Source: Pseudoflavonifractor phocaeensis (lineage in GTDB: Bacteria; Bacillota; Clostridia; Oscillospirales; Oscillospiraceae). Taken from it: DNA of 64,000 bases. Each line of letters starts with the position of its first letter. The stretch's first letter is position 1. The notes below the pieces were generated by a model. The model was not told the origin of the DNA and ran no database searches. It worked only from the letters and a program-made list of their open reading frames with translations. The stretch spans positions 1-64,000 of the forward strand of contig NZ_JADYTU010000006.1 of assembly GCF_021531375.1 (NCBI RefSeq), written 5' to 3'. Both the position numbers and the translations under genes were made by a program. Shown here one piece after another: positions 25,183 through 33,839 of this stretch.

Positions 25183-25632
25183 ATGCAGCTCAAGATAAAA
25201 GCGCTCTCCCCCAAGATCGGCCGCGAGATCCCCGCTCCCTTCTACGCCAGCGCCGGGGCGGCGGCCATGGACCTGCACGCCTGCCTGGACCAGGCGGTCA
25301 CCATCCCCGCCGGCAAGCGGGCGGTCATCCCCACGGGCATCGCCATCGCCCTGCCCTCGGCGGAGTATGTTGCTCTGGTCTTTGCCCGCAGCGGCCTGGG
25401 CATCAAGCACGGCGTCGCCCCCGCCAACTGCGTGGGGGTCATTGACAGCGACTACCGGGGGGAGGTCATGGTGGGCCTGCAAAACTCCGGAGATCAGGAC
25501 TATACCATCCAGCCCGGAGACCGCATCGCCCAGCTGATGATCTCTCCCGTCATCCAGGCCCAGATCCAGATGGTGGAGGAGCTGGACGACACCGCCCGGG
25601 GCGCCGGGGGATTCGGGTCCACCGGGAAATAA
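25183..25632 (+). CDS. dut: Deoxyuridine 5'-triphosphate nucleotidohydrolase
   Basis: 149 residues, the normal size of trimeric dUTPases. All family motifs are visible: AAAMDLHA, ARSGLG, GVIDSDYRGEV, PGDRIAQL and the C-terminal GAGGFGSTGK. It hydrolyses dUTP to dUMP, keeping uracil out of DNA and supplying thymidylate precursor. It stands after the LuxE/LuxC pair with a 71-base gap. Confidence 0.96.
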   Translation: MQLKIKALSPKIGREIPAPFYASAGAAAMDLHACLDQAVTIPAGKRAVIPTGIAIALPSAEYVALVFARSGLGIKHGVAPANCVGVIDSDYRGEVMVGLQNSGDQDYTIQPGDRIAQLMISPVIQAQIQMVEELDDTARGAGGFGSTGK

Positions 25633-25707
25633 CCGGGAGCGCCGGACGATCTGAACACACCGCAGCAGTTCCCGGCTCCGATCCCTACCATGTAAGGAGT
25701 GACGCTT

Positions 25708-26571
25708 ATGTTTAAGCTGTTTGGAAAAAAGAGAGAAGAGGCTCAACCCGCCGCCGAGAAGCGGCAGCACCCGGAGCTGACGGCCCTGGCCGCCCAGTTT
25801 GGCCCGGAGGAGTTCGACATCCTGGCCGTCACCGGGGCTAACAGCTTCGGCGGGGACAAGGAGCCCGATCAGGAGCTGTGGACCGCCACCCTGCCCCTCA
25901 CCGCCTGGAAGGAGGAGGACGGCCCTATCCACCGGGAGGCCACCTGTCTGGTGGCGCTGGCCGACGACACCCTGCTGGACTATCTCCGGCGGCTGGCGCC
26001 CCGGGACTCCATCATCCAGGCCCGGGTACGCCAGGGGCTGGAGGATGACCGCTTCCTTCTGGTGGGACTGCCCGCCCCCGTCATGGACCCGGAGCTGAAG
26101 GCCATTCTGGCCGAGCAGAAAACGGAGGTCAGCGTCTGGGCCGAGGGGCTGGGCACCTTTGTACTGAACCGGTCGGTAAACTGGTTCCAGACCGATGTGG
26201 ACTGGCTGGAGCAGTCTATCCAGCTCACCTACGACCAAGCTGACGAGGAGGAGATGAAGGCCGCCCAGCAGACCGCCCTTTCCCTCATGGCCGACCAGGC
26301 GGGCTGGGATGAAAAGGTCCGCGCCTTTTCCGCCGACCATCTGCTCTCCCAGGCCAACGACCGGGTCCGGGACGAGGCCCAGGACGGAGAGGAGCCCGAG
26401 GAGATCACCCGGGAGTACTTTATGCAGCGGATCGAGCTGGAGTCCATCCAAGTCTATGGGGACGGCCGCTTCGAGTTCTGGTTCAACGGCGGCGATCTGT
26501 TCTGGGGTCGCGCCGTCCACGTCACCGGCTCCCTGGCCGGCGGCCCCGCAGACGCACAAATGGAAGGATAA
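25708..26571 (+). CDS. DUF2262-containing protein
   Basis: 287 residues, soluble, acidic. The C-terminal half has the DUF2262 pattern: ITREYFMQRIELESI, YGDGRFEFWFNGGDLFWG and VTGSLAGG. The N-terminal 120 residues (KLFGKKREE, then LDYLRRLAPRDSIIQARVRQG) may be a separate domain. No enzymatic motif is apparent and the family has no known role. The ATG at 25708 follows TAAGGAG; an in-frame GTG three codons earlier overlaps that site. maf begins five bases after the stop, so the gene is at the head of, or within, the maf-mre transcript. Confidence 0.72.
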   Translation: MFKLFGKKREEAQPAAEKRQHPELTALAAQFGPEEFDILAVTGANSFGGDKEPDQELWTATLPLTAWKEEDGPIHREATCLVALADDTLLDYLRRLAPRDSIIQARVRQGLEDDRFLLVGLPAPVMDPELKAILAEQKTEVSVWAEGLGTFVLNRSVNWFQTDVDWLEQSIQLTYDQADEEEMKAAQQTALSLMADQAGWDEKVRAFSADHLLSQANDRVRDEAQDGEEPEEITREYFMQRIELESIQVYGDGRFEFWFNGGDLFWGRAVHVTGSLAGGPADAQMEG

Positions 26572-26576
26572 TTGCC

Positions 26577-27179
26577 ATGGCTATCATTCTCGCGTCCCAA
26601 TCCCCCCGGCGGCGGGAGCTGCTGGAGCAGATGGGCATTCCTGATTTTACCGTTCGCCCCGCCCGCGGGGAGGAGAAGGCCGCCCCCGGTCTGACCCCCG
26701 CCCAGCTGGTGGAGGCACTGTCCCTGCAAAAGGGGCTGGAGGTAGCCTCCGGCGCCCAGCCCGGAGACCTGGTCATCGCCGCCGACACGGTAGTGGCGGT
26801 GGAGGGCCGGGTGCTGGGCAAGCCCCACAGCCGGCAGGAGGCGGCGGAGATGCTCTCCGCCCTGTCCGGCCGGACCCACACCGTCTATACCGGAGTGACC
26901 CTGTGCCGGGACGGAGCGGTCCTTACAGAGCACGAGGCCACCGCCGTCCGCTTCCGCCCCCTGACCGACGGCGAGATCGCCGCCTATGTGGCCACCGGCG
27001 AACCGATGGACAAGGCCGGGGCCTACGGCATCCAGGGCTACGGCGCCCTGCTGGTGGAGGGCATCGAGGGGGACTACTTTAATGTGGTGGGTCTGCCGGT
27101 ATGCCGGCTGGGCCGGATGCTGGCCCGGTTCGGGGTGGACGCTCTGGCCCTGTGCGCCCAAAAGGAGAAACGGCTGTGA
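26577..27179 (+). CDS. maf: Maf-family nucleoside triphosphate pyrophosphatase
   Basis: 200 residues with the Maf signatures ILASQSPRRRELLE at the N-terminus, IAADTVVAVEGRVLGKP near 66 and GEPMDKAGAYGIQGYGA near 140. Maf proteins hydrolyse dTTP/UTP or modified nucleotides and overexpression blocks division in Bacillus. The last bases overlap mreC (GTGA), the same maf-mreCD neighbourhood found in other Firmicutes. Confidence 0.95.
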   Translation: MAIILASQSPRRRELLEQMGIPDFTVRPARGEEKAAPGLTPAQLVEALSLQKGLEVASGAQPGDLVIAADTVVAVEGRVLGKPHSRQEAAEMLSALSGRTHTVYTGVTLCRDGAVLTEHEATAVRFRPLTDGEIAAYVATGEPMDKAGAYGIQGYGALLVEGIEGDYFNVVGLPVCRLGRMLARFGVDALALCAQKEKRL

Positions 27180-28018
27180 AAGACTTTTTCCGACAAAACG
27201 GCATTCTGCTGGTGGTCATCGCCCTGCTGCTGTCCATCCTCATCGGGGTGGGCTCCGCCTTTCTGGGCGGGAACTCCGACCCCCTGTCCAACGTGTTCAA
27301 CGCGGTGACTGCGCCCATCCGGGGCGGTATCTCCGCCGTGACCGGCTGGGCGGAAGGCGTCTATACCTACGTCTTTCATTACGGGGAGCTCCACGACGAG
27401 CTGGACCAGCTGCGCGCCCGGGTGGCCGAGCTGGAAAGCGAGGTCCGGGACGGCCAGGAGGCCAGCCGGGAGAACGAGCAGCTCCGTGAGCTGCTGGCCC
27501 TTCAGGCGCGGCGGCGGGATTTTGTCTTTGAGAGCGCCCGGGTCACCGCCCGCTCCACCTCCAACTGGGCCTCCACCCTGACCCTGTCCAAGGGCACCTC
27601 CGCCGGGGTGGAGGTGGGCGACTGCGTCATTACCGAGACCGGAGAGCTGGTGGGCGTGGTGTCCGAGGCCGGGTTGAACTGGTCCACTGTGTCCACCGTC
27701 ATCAACACCGACATCGAAATGGGCGGTATCGTCACCCGGACCCACTCCGCCGGCATTCTGGAGGGAGATTTCGCGCTGATGGGCGAGGGCAGGCTGAAGC
27801 TGAGCTACCTGCCCGACGGGGCCCAGCTGGTGTCCGGGGACGAGGTGCTCACCTCGGGCAAGGGAGACGTGTATCCCTCCGGGCTGGTGGTGGGCCAGGT
27901 GGAAGGCGTCTTTACCGACCCCTCCGGCATGACCCGGTACGCCGTGGTCGTTCCCGCCGTCCAGTTCGACTCCCTCATCGAGGTCTTTGTCATCAAGGAC
28001 TTTGACATCGTGGAGTGA
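27176..28018 (+). CDS. mreC: Rod shape-determining protein MreC
   Basis: 280 residues starting at GTG (27176) with AAAGGAGA upstream and a four-base overlap with maf. One N-terminal membrane helix (about 10-30), a coiled-coil (about 72-105, rich in Glu/Arg/Leu) and then the extracytoplasmic MreC beta-barrel domain with ARVTARSTSNWASTLTLSKG and DEVLTSGKGDVYPSGLVVG. MreC scaffolds the elongasome and activates PBP2. It is followed by mreD and a PBP2 gene. mreB is not in the window. Confidence 0.94.
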   Translation: MKDFFRQNGILLVVIALLLSILIGVGSAFLGGNSDPLSNVFNAVTAPIRGGISAVTGWAEGVYTYVFHYGELHDELDQLRARVAELESEVRDGQEASRENEQLRELLALQARRRDFVFESARVTARSTSNWASTLTLSKGTSAGVEVGDCVITETGELVGVVSEAGLNWSTVSTVINTDIEMGGIVTRTHSAGILEGDFALMGEGRLKLSYLPDGAQLVSGDEVLTSGKGDVYPSGLVVGQVEGVFTDPSGMTRYAVVVPAVQFDSLIEVFVIKDFDIVE

Positions 28019-28051
28019 GGTTCTTTCCTTCGCACCCATCAGACCCAAAGC

Positions 28052-28070
28052 GGCGGGGGCAAGCCCCGCC
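28052..28070. repeat. GC-rich hairpin in the mreC-mreD gap
   Basis: GGCGGGG/CCCCGCC stem (28052-28058 with 28064-28070) within a 156-base gap that also holds other short inverted repeats. Similar gene-free GC palindromes occur elsewhere in the window (for example 49071-49092), suggesting mobile or REP-like debris. Confidence 0.4.
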
Positions 28071-28140
28071 CTACCGTTCTGCCTGTCCGTGGGCCCTCCG
28101 TGGCCCTGCGCGGGCTATTCCCACAGGGTCTCCGCGCTTG

Positions 28141-28168
28141 ACTTCTAATTTCGAATGCAAAAAGGGGG
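28141..28168 (+). repeat. 28-base direct repeat upstream of mreD (copy 1)
   Basis: ACTTCTAATTTC... ending CAAAAAGGGGG, 23 of 28 bases identical to 28732-28759 before mrdA; it includes the putative ribosome site of mreD. Confidence 0.6.
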
Positions 28169-28174
28169 ATCGCC

Positions 28175-28687
28175 ATGACCCGCCGCGACCTGATCCACAA
28201 ATGGTCTGTCTATGCCCTGGGCTTGCTTATAATCTGGGTGCTGGACGCCTATATCCTCCCCCGCTATCCCCTGTTGGGGGTGTCCCCCATGCTGCTGCCT
28301 CCCGCGCTGGCGGCGGTGGCCGTGCTGGAGGGGGCCTACGCCGGCACCGGCTTCGGACTGGCGGTGGGACTGCTGTGGGAGCTGGCCTACCCCGGGGGCT
28401 TCGGCGCCCTTGTGATCTTCATGGCGCTGGCCGGCATGGCCACCGGGGGATTGTCCCAGTACGCCCTGTCCCAGTCCCTGCCCGGCTGTCTGCTGTGTTC
28501 CGCCGGGGTGCTGGCCCTGCTGGACGGCCTGCGGGTGGCCCGGGGACTGATCACCAACGCCGCCGAACTGCCCGCCCTGCTCCAGGTGGCACTTCCCGAG
28601 TGTCTGCTGTCCCTGGCCTGGACGCCCCTGGTCTATCTGCTCTTCCGGTCTATCTACCGCCGGGTGGGTGGCACCAAGCTGGCCTGA
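28175..28687 (+). CDS. mreD: Rod shape-determining protein MreD
   Basis: 170 residues, almost entirely hydrophobic with about five membrane helices, in the position of mreD after mreC. The conserved pattern (WVLDAYILPRYPLLGVSPMLL, then EGAYAGTGFGLAVGLLWEL) suits MreD, a membrane partner of MreC in the elongasome. The start codon follows AAAAAGGGGG, which is part of a repeat shared with mrdA. Identification relies mainly on size, topology and synteny. Confidence 0.82.
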   Translation: MTRRDLIHKWSVYALGLLIIWVLDAYILPRYPLLGVSPMLLPPALAAVAVLEGAYAGTGFGLAVGLLWELAYPGGFGALVIFMALAGMATGGLSQYALSQSLPGCLLCSAGVLALLDGLRVARGLITNAAELPALLQVALPECLLSLAWTPLVYLLFRSIYRRVGGTKLA

Positions 28688-28731
28688 CCGCCGGCACGTC
28701 CCGTCAACAAGGCCTTATGTCTCTGTTCATT

Positions 28732-28759
28732 ACTTCTGATTTCTAACTCAAAAAGGGGG
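28732..28759 (+). repeat. 28-base direct repeat upstream of mrdA (copy 2)
   Basis: Partner of 28141-28168; carries the polypurine stretch used as ribosome site for the TTG-started mrdA. Confidence 0.6.
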
Positions 28760-28768
28760 TGCTCTCCC

Positions 28769-31057
28769 TTGGACACCAAACAATTTCACCGCCGGGTGTG
28801 GGCGGTGGTGGTCCTGCTGGCCATCGTCCTGACCTCCCTGGGCTCCACCCTGTACGATCTTCAGATCAACAGCGGTGAGGAATACTATGAACAATCCATA
28901 CACAAGATCGCGGAGACCGAGACGGTGGAAGCGGGCCGGGGCCAGATCCTGGACCGGAACGGCCGGGTGCTGGTCTCCGACAAGGCGGTGTATCAGGTCA
29001 AGCTGAACACCAGCCTCATGGGGGACGCTCAAAGCCGCAATGATACCCTCCTCTCCCTGGTCCGGGCGGCCCGGGAGGCCGGAGTGGAGTGGGCCGATTC
29101 CCTGCCCATTTCCACACAGGAGCCTTTCACCTTTACCAGCGACTCCCCCTACTACACAGTCACCGAAAACGAGGACGGCACCCAGACGCTCTCCCTGACC
29201 CGGTTGGGCAAGCTGGCGGTGAGTATGAAATGGATCAAAGATCCCACCGCCGCGGACTCCCCCCAGGAGGCGGCCCAGCCCCAGGAGCCGGGCTTCTTTG
29301 ACAAGCTGAAGGCGTTCTTTACCGGCTCCTCCCAGACGGAGGACCCCGCTCCCCAGGAGGAGCAGCCCTACTCCCTGCCCACCGCCCGGGAGCTGCTGGG
29401 GCTAATGTGCCGCTCCTTCTCTCTGAAGGGCGAGGGCGCCGTGGACGAGAAGGCGGCCAAGGCCGCCGGCCAGGAAGTCCCCGAGCTGAACATCGGGGAC
29501 ATGGACCCCGCCGACGCCCGGGCGGTGGCCGGCATCCTGTATGAGCTGTATCTCCGCTCCAAGGGCGTCACCTGGACCTCCTATATTTTCGCCCAGGACG
29601 TGGACATCGACTTTATCTCCCGCGTCAAGGAGCTGTCCCTTCGTGGTGTGGAGATCGAGGCCACCACCGTCCGCCAGTACCACACCACTTACGCCGCCCA
29701 CATTCTGGGCCGGGTGGCCAAGATGAGCGACGCGGAGGTGGAATACTATACCTCCCTGGATAAGGATGGCGACGGCGTGCCCGACTACCAGATGGACGAC
29801 ACCGTGGGCAAGGAGGGTGTGGAGAAGGCCTTCGAGTCCTACCTCCGGGGCACCCCGGGCGTCCGGGCGCTGGAGCGGAACACCAACGGCAAGGTGGTGT
29901 CCGAGACCTGGCTCACCGAACCGGAGCCGGGGGACAACGTGGTGCTGACTCTCGACATTGACCTGCAAAAGAAAGTGGAGGACACTCTGGCCACCTCCCT
30001 GCCCAATCTGGCCAGCAAGGAGGTGGAGGGCGCCGCCTGCGTGGTGCTGGACGTGAACAGCGCCGACGTGCTGGCCTGCGCCTCCTACCCCACCTTTAAT
30101 CTGGCCACCTACGGCGCCGACATCCAGGCCAATTCCGAAAACCCCCTGCGTCCCTTCCTGAACCGGGCCCTTCAGGGCGCCTATGCCCCGGGCTCCACCT
30201 TTAAAATGGTCACCGCCATCGCCGGTCTGGAGGAGGGGATCATCACTCCTACCACCCAGATCCGGGACGAGGGACGCTACACCTACTATCCCGGCGTGGC
30301 TCCCCAATGCTGGATCTACCGCCAGTACCACACCACCCACGGGCTGACCAACGTGAGCAAAGCCATCGAGGTATCCTGCAACTACTTCTTTTATGAGGTG
30401 GGCCGCCAGCTGGGCATCTCCCGCATCGCCGACTACGCCGGCCGCTTCGGTCTGGGCCAGAAGACCGGTCTGGAGCTGGAGGAGCGGGCGGGCGTCATGG
30501 CCGGCCCGGAGTACACCCAGAGCGTGGGCGGCACCTGGTACGAGGGCAGCACCCTGTCGGTGGCTATTGGCCAGGAGAGCAGCCAGTTCACCCCCATCCA
30601 GCTGGCCAACTATATCGCCACCCTGGTCAACGGGGGCACCCGGAACGCCACCCACCTGCTGAAGGAGGTCAAGTCCAGCGACTTCTCCCAGATCCTGTAC
30701 CGCTACCAGCCCCAGGTCCTCAGCACCATCGACATCCAGGACAAAAACCTGGCGGCGGTAAAGGCGGGCATGCTGGCTCTGACCACCGACGGCTCCGTCA
30801 AGCGTTATTTCCAGGACCTGCCCTTCCATGTGGGCGCCAAGACGGGCTCCGCCCAGATCAGCGCCCAGACCGAGTCCAACGCCGTCTTTGTCTGTTTCGC
30901 CCCCTACGACGATCCGGAGATCGCCATAGCCATGGTGGTGGAGCACGGCGGCAGCGGCTCTGAGCTTGGCGCCATGGCGGCGGACATTCTGTCCTACTAC
31001 TTCTCCGCCCAGGAGACCCGGGAGGAGCTGCTGACCGAGAATACCCTGGTCCGCTGA
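28769..31057 (+). CDS. mrdA: Penicillin-binding protein 2 (class B transpeptidase of the elongasome)
   Basis: 762 residues beginning at TTG (28769). One N-terminal membrane helix, a dimerisation region with GRGQILDRNGRVL, an Asp/Gln-rich insert (about 155-200), then the transpeptidase domain with all three active-site motifs: STFK (in PGSTFKMV, about 477), SCN (about 538) and KTG (GAKTGSAQ, about 691). It cross-links peptidoglycan during side-wall growth with RodA, MreC and MreD. It is longer than typical PBP2 because of the insert and the extended linker. Ribosome site is a G-run (AAAAAGGGGG). Confidence 0.93.
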   Translation: MDTKQFHRRVWAVVVLLAIVLTSLGSTLYDLQINSGEEYYEQSIHKIAETETVEAGRGQILDRNGRVLVSDKAVYQVKLNTSLMGDAQSRNDTLLSLVRAAREAGVEWADSLPISTQEPFTFTSDSPYYTVTENEDGTQTLSLTRLGKLAVSMKWIKDPTAADSPQEAAQPQEPGFFDKLKAFFTGSSQTEDPAPQEEQPYSLPTARELLGLMCRSFSLKGEGAVDEKAAKAAGQEVPELNIGDMDPADARAVAGILYELYLRSKGVTWTSYIFAQDVDIDFISRVKELSLRGVEIEATTVRQYHTTYAAHILGRVAKMSDAEVEYYTSLDKDGDGVPDYQMDDTVGKEGVEKAFESYLRGTPGVRALERNTNGKVVSETWLTEPEPGDNVVLTLDIDLQKKVEDTLATSLPNLASKEVEGAACVVLDVNSADVLACASYPTFNLATYGADIQANSENPLRPFLNRALQGAYAPGSTFKMVTAIAGLEEGIITPTTQIRDEGRYTYYPGVAPQCWIYRQYHTTHGLTNVSKAIEVSCNYFFYEVGRQLGISRIADYAGRFGLGQKTGLELEERAGVMAGPEYTQSVGGTWYEGSTLSVAIGQESSQFTPIQLANYIATLVNGGTRNATHLLKEVKSSDFSQILYRYQPQVLSTIDIQDKNLAAVKAGMLALTTDGSVKRYFQDLPFHVGAKTGSAQISAQTESNAVFVCFAPYDDPEIAIAMVVEHGGSGSELGAMAADILSYYFSAQETREELLTENTLVR

Positions 31058-31089
31058 CACCTGATGATTTCGGAAATGGAAGTGGTTTT

Positions 31090-31683
31090 ATGACGGAAAA
31101 AGAAAAAATGCTTGGCCGGATGCTTTACAACGCCAACCATGACTTGGATCTGATCCGGGAACGGGACGCCTGCAAGGATCTGTGTCACGCCTATAACCAG
31201 CTGCGTCCCTCCCAAAAAGAAGAGGGCGCCGCCATCATCCGGAAGCTGTTCGGCAAGGTCGGCTCCTCCTTCTTTATCACTGCGCCTTTCTGGTGCGACT
31301 ACGGATATAACATCCGGATCGGGGAAAACTTTTATACCAACCACAACTGCGTGATTCTGGACTGCGCCGCGGTCACCTTCGGCGATAACGTGTTCATCGC
31401 CCCCAACTGCGGCTTTTATACCGCCGGACACCCCATCGACACCGCACGGCGCAACGAGGGTCTGGAGTATGCCTATCCCATTACCGTGGGCGACAACGTG
31501 TGGTTCGGCGGCGGCGTGAGTGTTCTGCCCGGCGTCACCATCGGCAGCAACGTGGTGATTGGCAGCGGCAGCGTGGTGAACCGGGACATCCCCAGCAATG
31601 TAGTGGCGGTTGGCAACCCCTGCCGGGTCATCCGTCCCATCACCGAAGCGGACAGACAGACTGTGTTTGACCGCGGTGAATGA
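31090..31683 (+). CDS. Maltose/galactoside O-acetyltransferase family protein
   Basis: 197 residues. The N-terminal MTEKEKMLGRMLYNANHDLDLIRERDAC resembles the Maa N-terminal domain; the remainder is a left-handed beta-helix of hexapeptide repeats with the catalytic His in YTAGHPID and the C-terminal VAVGNPCRVIRPI. It transfers acetyl from acetyl-CoA to a sugar hydroxyl. Substrate unknown. It follows mrdA by 33 bases and may be cotranscribed. Confidence 0.9.
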   Translation: MTEKEKMLGRMLYNANHDLDLIRERDACKDLCHAYNQLRPSQKEEGAAIIRKLFGKVGSSFFITAPFWCDYGYNIRIGENFYTNHNCVILDCAAVTFGDNVFIAPNCGFYTAGHPIDTARRNEGLEYAYPITVGDNVWFGGGVSVLPGVTIGSNVVIGSGSVVNRDIPSNVVAVGNPCRVIRPITEADRQTVFDRGE

Positions 31684-31724
31684 CCTCCATTCCCCGTTTC
31701 AGAGGAGTCTTCTTGCTCCAGCCC

Positions 31725-31753
31725 TTGACGGACGGAAAAAAAGCGGGTAGACT
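31725..31753 (+). promoter_or_regulatory. Promoter of mrp
   Basis: TTGACG (31725-31730), 17-base spacer, TAGACT (31748-31753). Confidence 0.55.
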
Positions 31754-31813
31754 ATTGGTTTGAAGAGTATCTTCCGGGTATTTTCCCGATCAATGATAAG
31801 GAGTGCCTATTCT

Positions 31814-32623
31814 ATGTCTGAATGTACCCATAATTGTTCCAGCTGCAGCGCCGACTGCGGCTCCCGGGACATGCGCGTTCCCGGCAACGCCCTGTCCAGC
31901 GTCAAACACGTCATTGCCGTGGTCAGCGGCAAGGGCGGCGTCGGCAAGAGCACCGTCACCGCCTCTCTGGCCGCTGCCATGGCAAAAAAGGGCCGGAAGG
32001 TGGCCGTTTTGGACGCCGACATCACCGGCCCCTCCATCCCCACCGCCTTCGGCATCCACCAGAAGGCCACCGGCACCGACGCCGGCATTGACCCCGCCGT
32101 TACCGCCGGCGGAATCAAGCTCATGTCCCTGAACTTGCTGTCCGCCAATGAGACCGACCCTGTCATCTGGCGCGGCCCCGTCATCGCCGGCGTGGTCACC
32201 CAGTTCTGGCAGGACGTGGTGTGGGGCGACGTGGACTATATGTTCGTGGACATGCCTCCGGGAACGGGCGACGTGCCTCTGACCGTGTTCCAGTCCCTGC
32301 CCGTGGACGGCATCATCGTAGTCACCTCCCCCCAGGATCTGGTGTCCATGATCGTTACCAAGGCGGTGAACATGGCCAAGATGATGGACATCCCCGTTCT
32401 GGGTCTGGTGGAGAACTACAGCTACTTCCAGTGCCCCGACTGCGGCAAGCAGCACGCCATCTTCGGTGAGAGCCATCTGGACCAGGTGGCCATGGAGCTG
32501 GAGATCCCCGTCCTGGCCCGGCTGCCCATCGACCCCAGCCTTGCCGCCGCCTTCGACGCCGGCAGGATCGAGCAGGTGGAGCACAATCCTCTGGCCGAGG
32601 TGGCCGACCGTCTGGACGGCTGA
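31814..32623 (+). CDS. mrp: Mrp/NBP35-family iron-sulfur cluster carrier ATPase
   Basis: 269 residues. An N-terminal Cys cluster (CTHNCSSCSADC) as in Nbp35-type proteins, then a P-loop of the deviant Walker type SGKGGVGKST, VLDADITGPSIP, and FVDMPPGTGDVPLT. The C-terminal CPDCGK motif binds the transferable [4Fe-4S] cluster. It probably delivers iron-sulfur clusters to apo-proteins such as the many iron-sulfur enzymes in this genome. The ATG at 31814 follows AAGGAG. Confidence 0.93.
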   Translation: MSECTHNCSSCSADCGSRDMRVPGNALSSVKHVIAVVSGKGGVGKSTVTASLAAAMAKKGRKVAVLDADITGPSIPTAFGIHQKATGTDAGIDPAVTAGGIKLMSLNLLSANETDPVIWRGPVIAGVVTQFWQDVVWGDVDYMFVDMPPGTGDVPLTVFQSLPVDGIIVVTSPQDLVSMIVTKAVNMAKMMDIPVLGLVENYSYFQCPDCGKQHAIFGESHLDQVAMELEIPVLARLPIDPSLAAAFDAGRIEQVEHNPLAEVADRLDG

Positions 32624-32651
32624 GCTCCGGCTCCCACTTTCCTTTGCAACG

Positions 32652-32686
32652 AAAAATGCCCGCCTCTTACAGGGGCGGGCATTTTT
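32652..32686. terminator. Bidirectional terminator between mrp and the LysR gene
   Basis: Stem AAAAATGCCCGCC with GGCGGGCATTTTT (32652-32664 and 32674-32686); A and T runs on both sides serve both convergent genes. Confidence 0.9.
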
Positions 32687-32711
32687 ATAACATTCTTTAC
32701 CGCGGCGGCGT

Positions 32712-33644
32712 TTAAGTCGTCAAAGCCTCCTGGGCCATGGCAATGAACCGCTCCCCGAAGTGTGAGAGATAGCGGTCCCCCCGGTAGCCCGCCACCAGCT
32801 TGCTGAAGGTGGAGGGGTCGGTCAGCGGGAACAGGTCCACGCCCTTGGAGGCGGCCGCGGCGGTGGGGATGGCCCGGAGGAACAGCTCCGGACAGATGGT
32901 GATCCCGATGCCCGCCTGGGCCATGGCCAGGGTGGTGACGGTGTTTTCCGTCTCCAGGATCAGCTTGGGCTTGAAGTAATAGCGGCTGAAATACTGGTCC
33001 ACGATGTTCCGGGTCCGGTTGCCCCGCTTGATCAGCACGAAGGGCATCTGCTGGAATACGGCAATGTCGGCCCCTTGGAGGAACTGGGCCCGGACCTCCT
33101 CCGCCCGGTCTCCGAACAGCTGGTCGGTGAAGCCTTTGGGCACCACCATCACCAGCTTCTGCTCGGTCAGCGGCAGCGTCTCCACCCCCTCCAGCATAAT
33201 GGGCTGGAAGCAGATGATCAGATCCACCCGGCCGTGGGACAGCTCGTCCTCCAGCTGGTTGGAATTTCCTTCCGACAGGGAGAACTCCACCATGGGGAAC
33301 TCCTCCCGGAACCGGGGCAGAATGTCGGGCAGCAGAGCCAGCCCGCAGGTGTGAGAGATCCCCACCCGCAGCACCCCCAGATAGTGCCGGTTGATGTCGC
33401 CCACCTTGGTCAGAAATTGGGTGTGCAGATCCAGGATCTGGGTGGCCGTCTGCACCAGCTGGTCCCCGGCATAGGTCAGGGACAGCTTTGGGGAGCGGGT
33501 GAACAGCTTCACATTCAGCTCCCGCTCCATGTTGCTGATATGGTTGGACAGGGATTGCTGGGAGATATACAGCCGCTCCGCCGCCCGGGTGATATTCAGT
33601 TCCTCAGCCACCATCAGGAAATATTTCAAATGCAGAAAGTTCAA
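32712..33644 (-). CDS. LysR-family transcriptional regulator
   Basis: 310 residues from a TTG start (33644) preceded by GGGGGG, giving the family-typical beginning NFLHLKYFLMVAEELNITRAAE. An ATG eleven codons upstream is possible but lacks a ribosome site. The winged helix spans about 1-65 (ISQQSLSNHISNMERELN), followed by the two-lobed effector domain. It is divergent from a 2-hydroxyacid dehydrogenase gene with about 195 bases between starts, the classical arrangement for LysR control of the neighbour. Effector unknown. Confidence 0.9.
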   Translation of the reverse strand: MNFLHLKYFLMVAEELNITRAAERLYISQQSLSNHISNMERELNVKLFTRSPKLSLTYAGDQLVQTATQILDLHTQFLTKVGDINRHYLGVLRVGISHTCGLALLPDILPRFREEFPMVEFSLSEGNSNQLEDELSHGRVDLIICFQPIMLEGVETLPLTEQKLVMVVPKGFTDQLFGDRAEEVRAQFLQGADIAVFQQMPFVLIKRGNRTRNIVDQYFSRYYFKPKLILETENTVTTLAMAQAGIGITICPELFLRAIPTAAAASKGVDLFPLTDPSTFSKLVAGYRGDRYLSHFGERFIAMAQEALTT

Positions 33645-33695
33645 GCATATCCCCCCACATGTCCCAAAATTCTCCATTTTTTGTGAGCCGTTCCT

Positions 33696-33724
33696 ATTGT
33701 ACCACAGTTAAACAGTTGTGACAA
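33696..33724 (-). promoter_or_regulatory. Promoter of the LysR gene
   Basis: Minus strand TTGTCA (33719-33724), 17-base spacer, TACAAT (33696-33701). The spacer includes near-palindromic CAGTTAAACAGTTGTG, a possible autoregulatory LysR site. Confidence 0.5.
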
Positions 33725-33839
33725 CCCTCATAAAAAATGTGATGTTCGGCGAGAGAAAGTTGTGTCATAATGTGAATAAGTAAGTATTGATCCCCGAGTT
33801 TTCCCGGAGAACATTAAAATGAGAAAGGATGTTTGTTCC

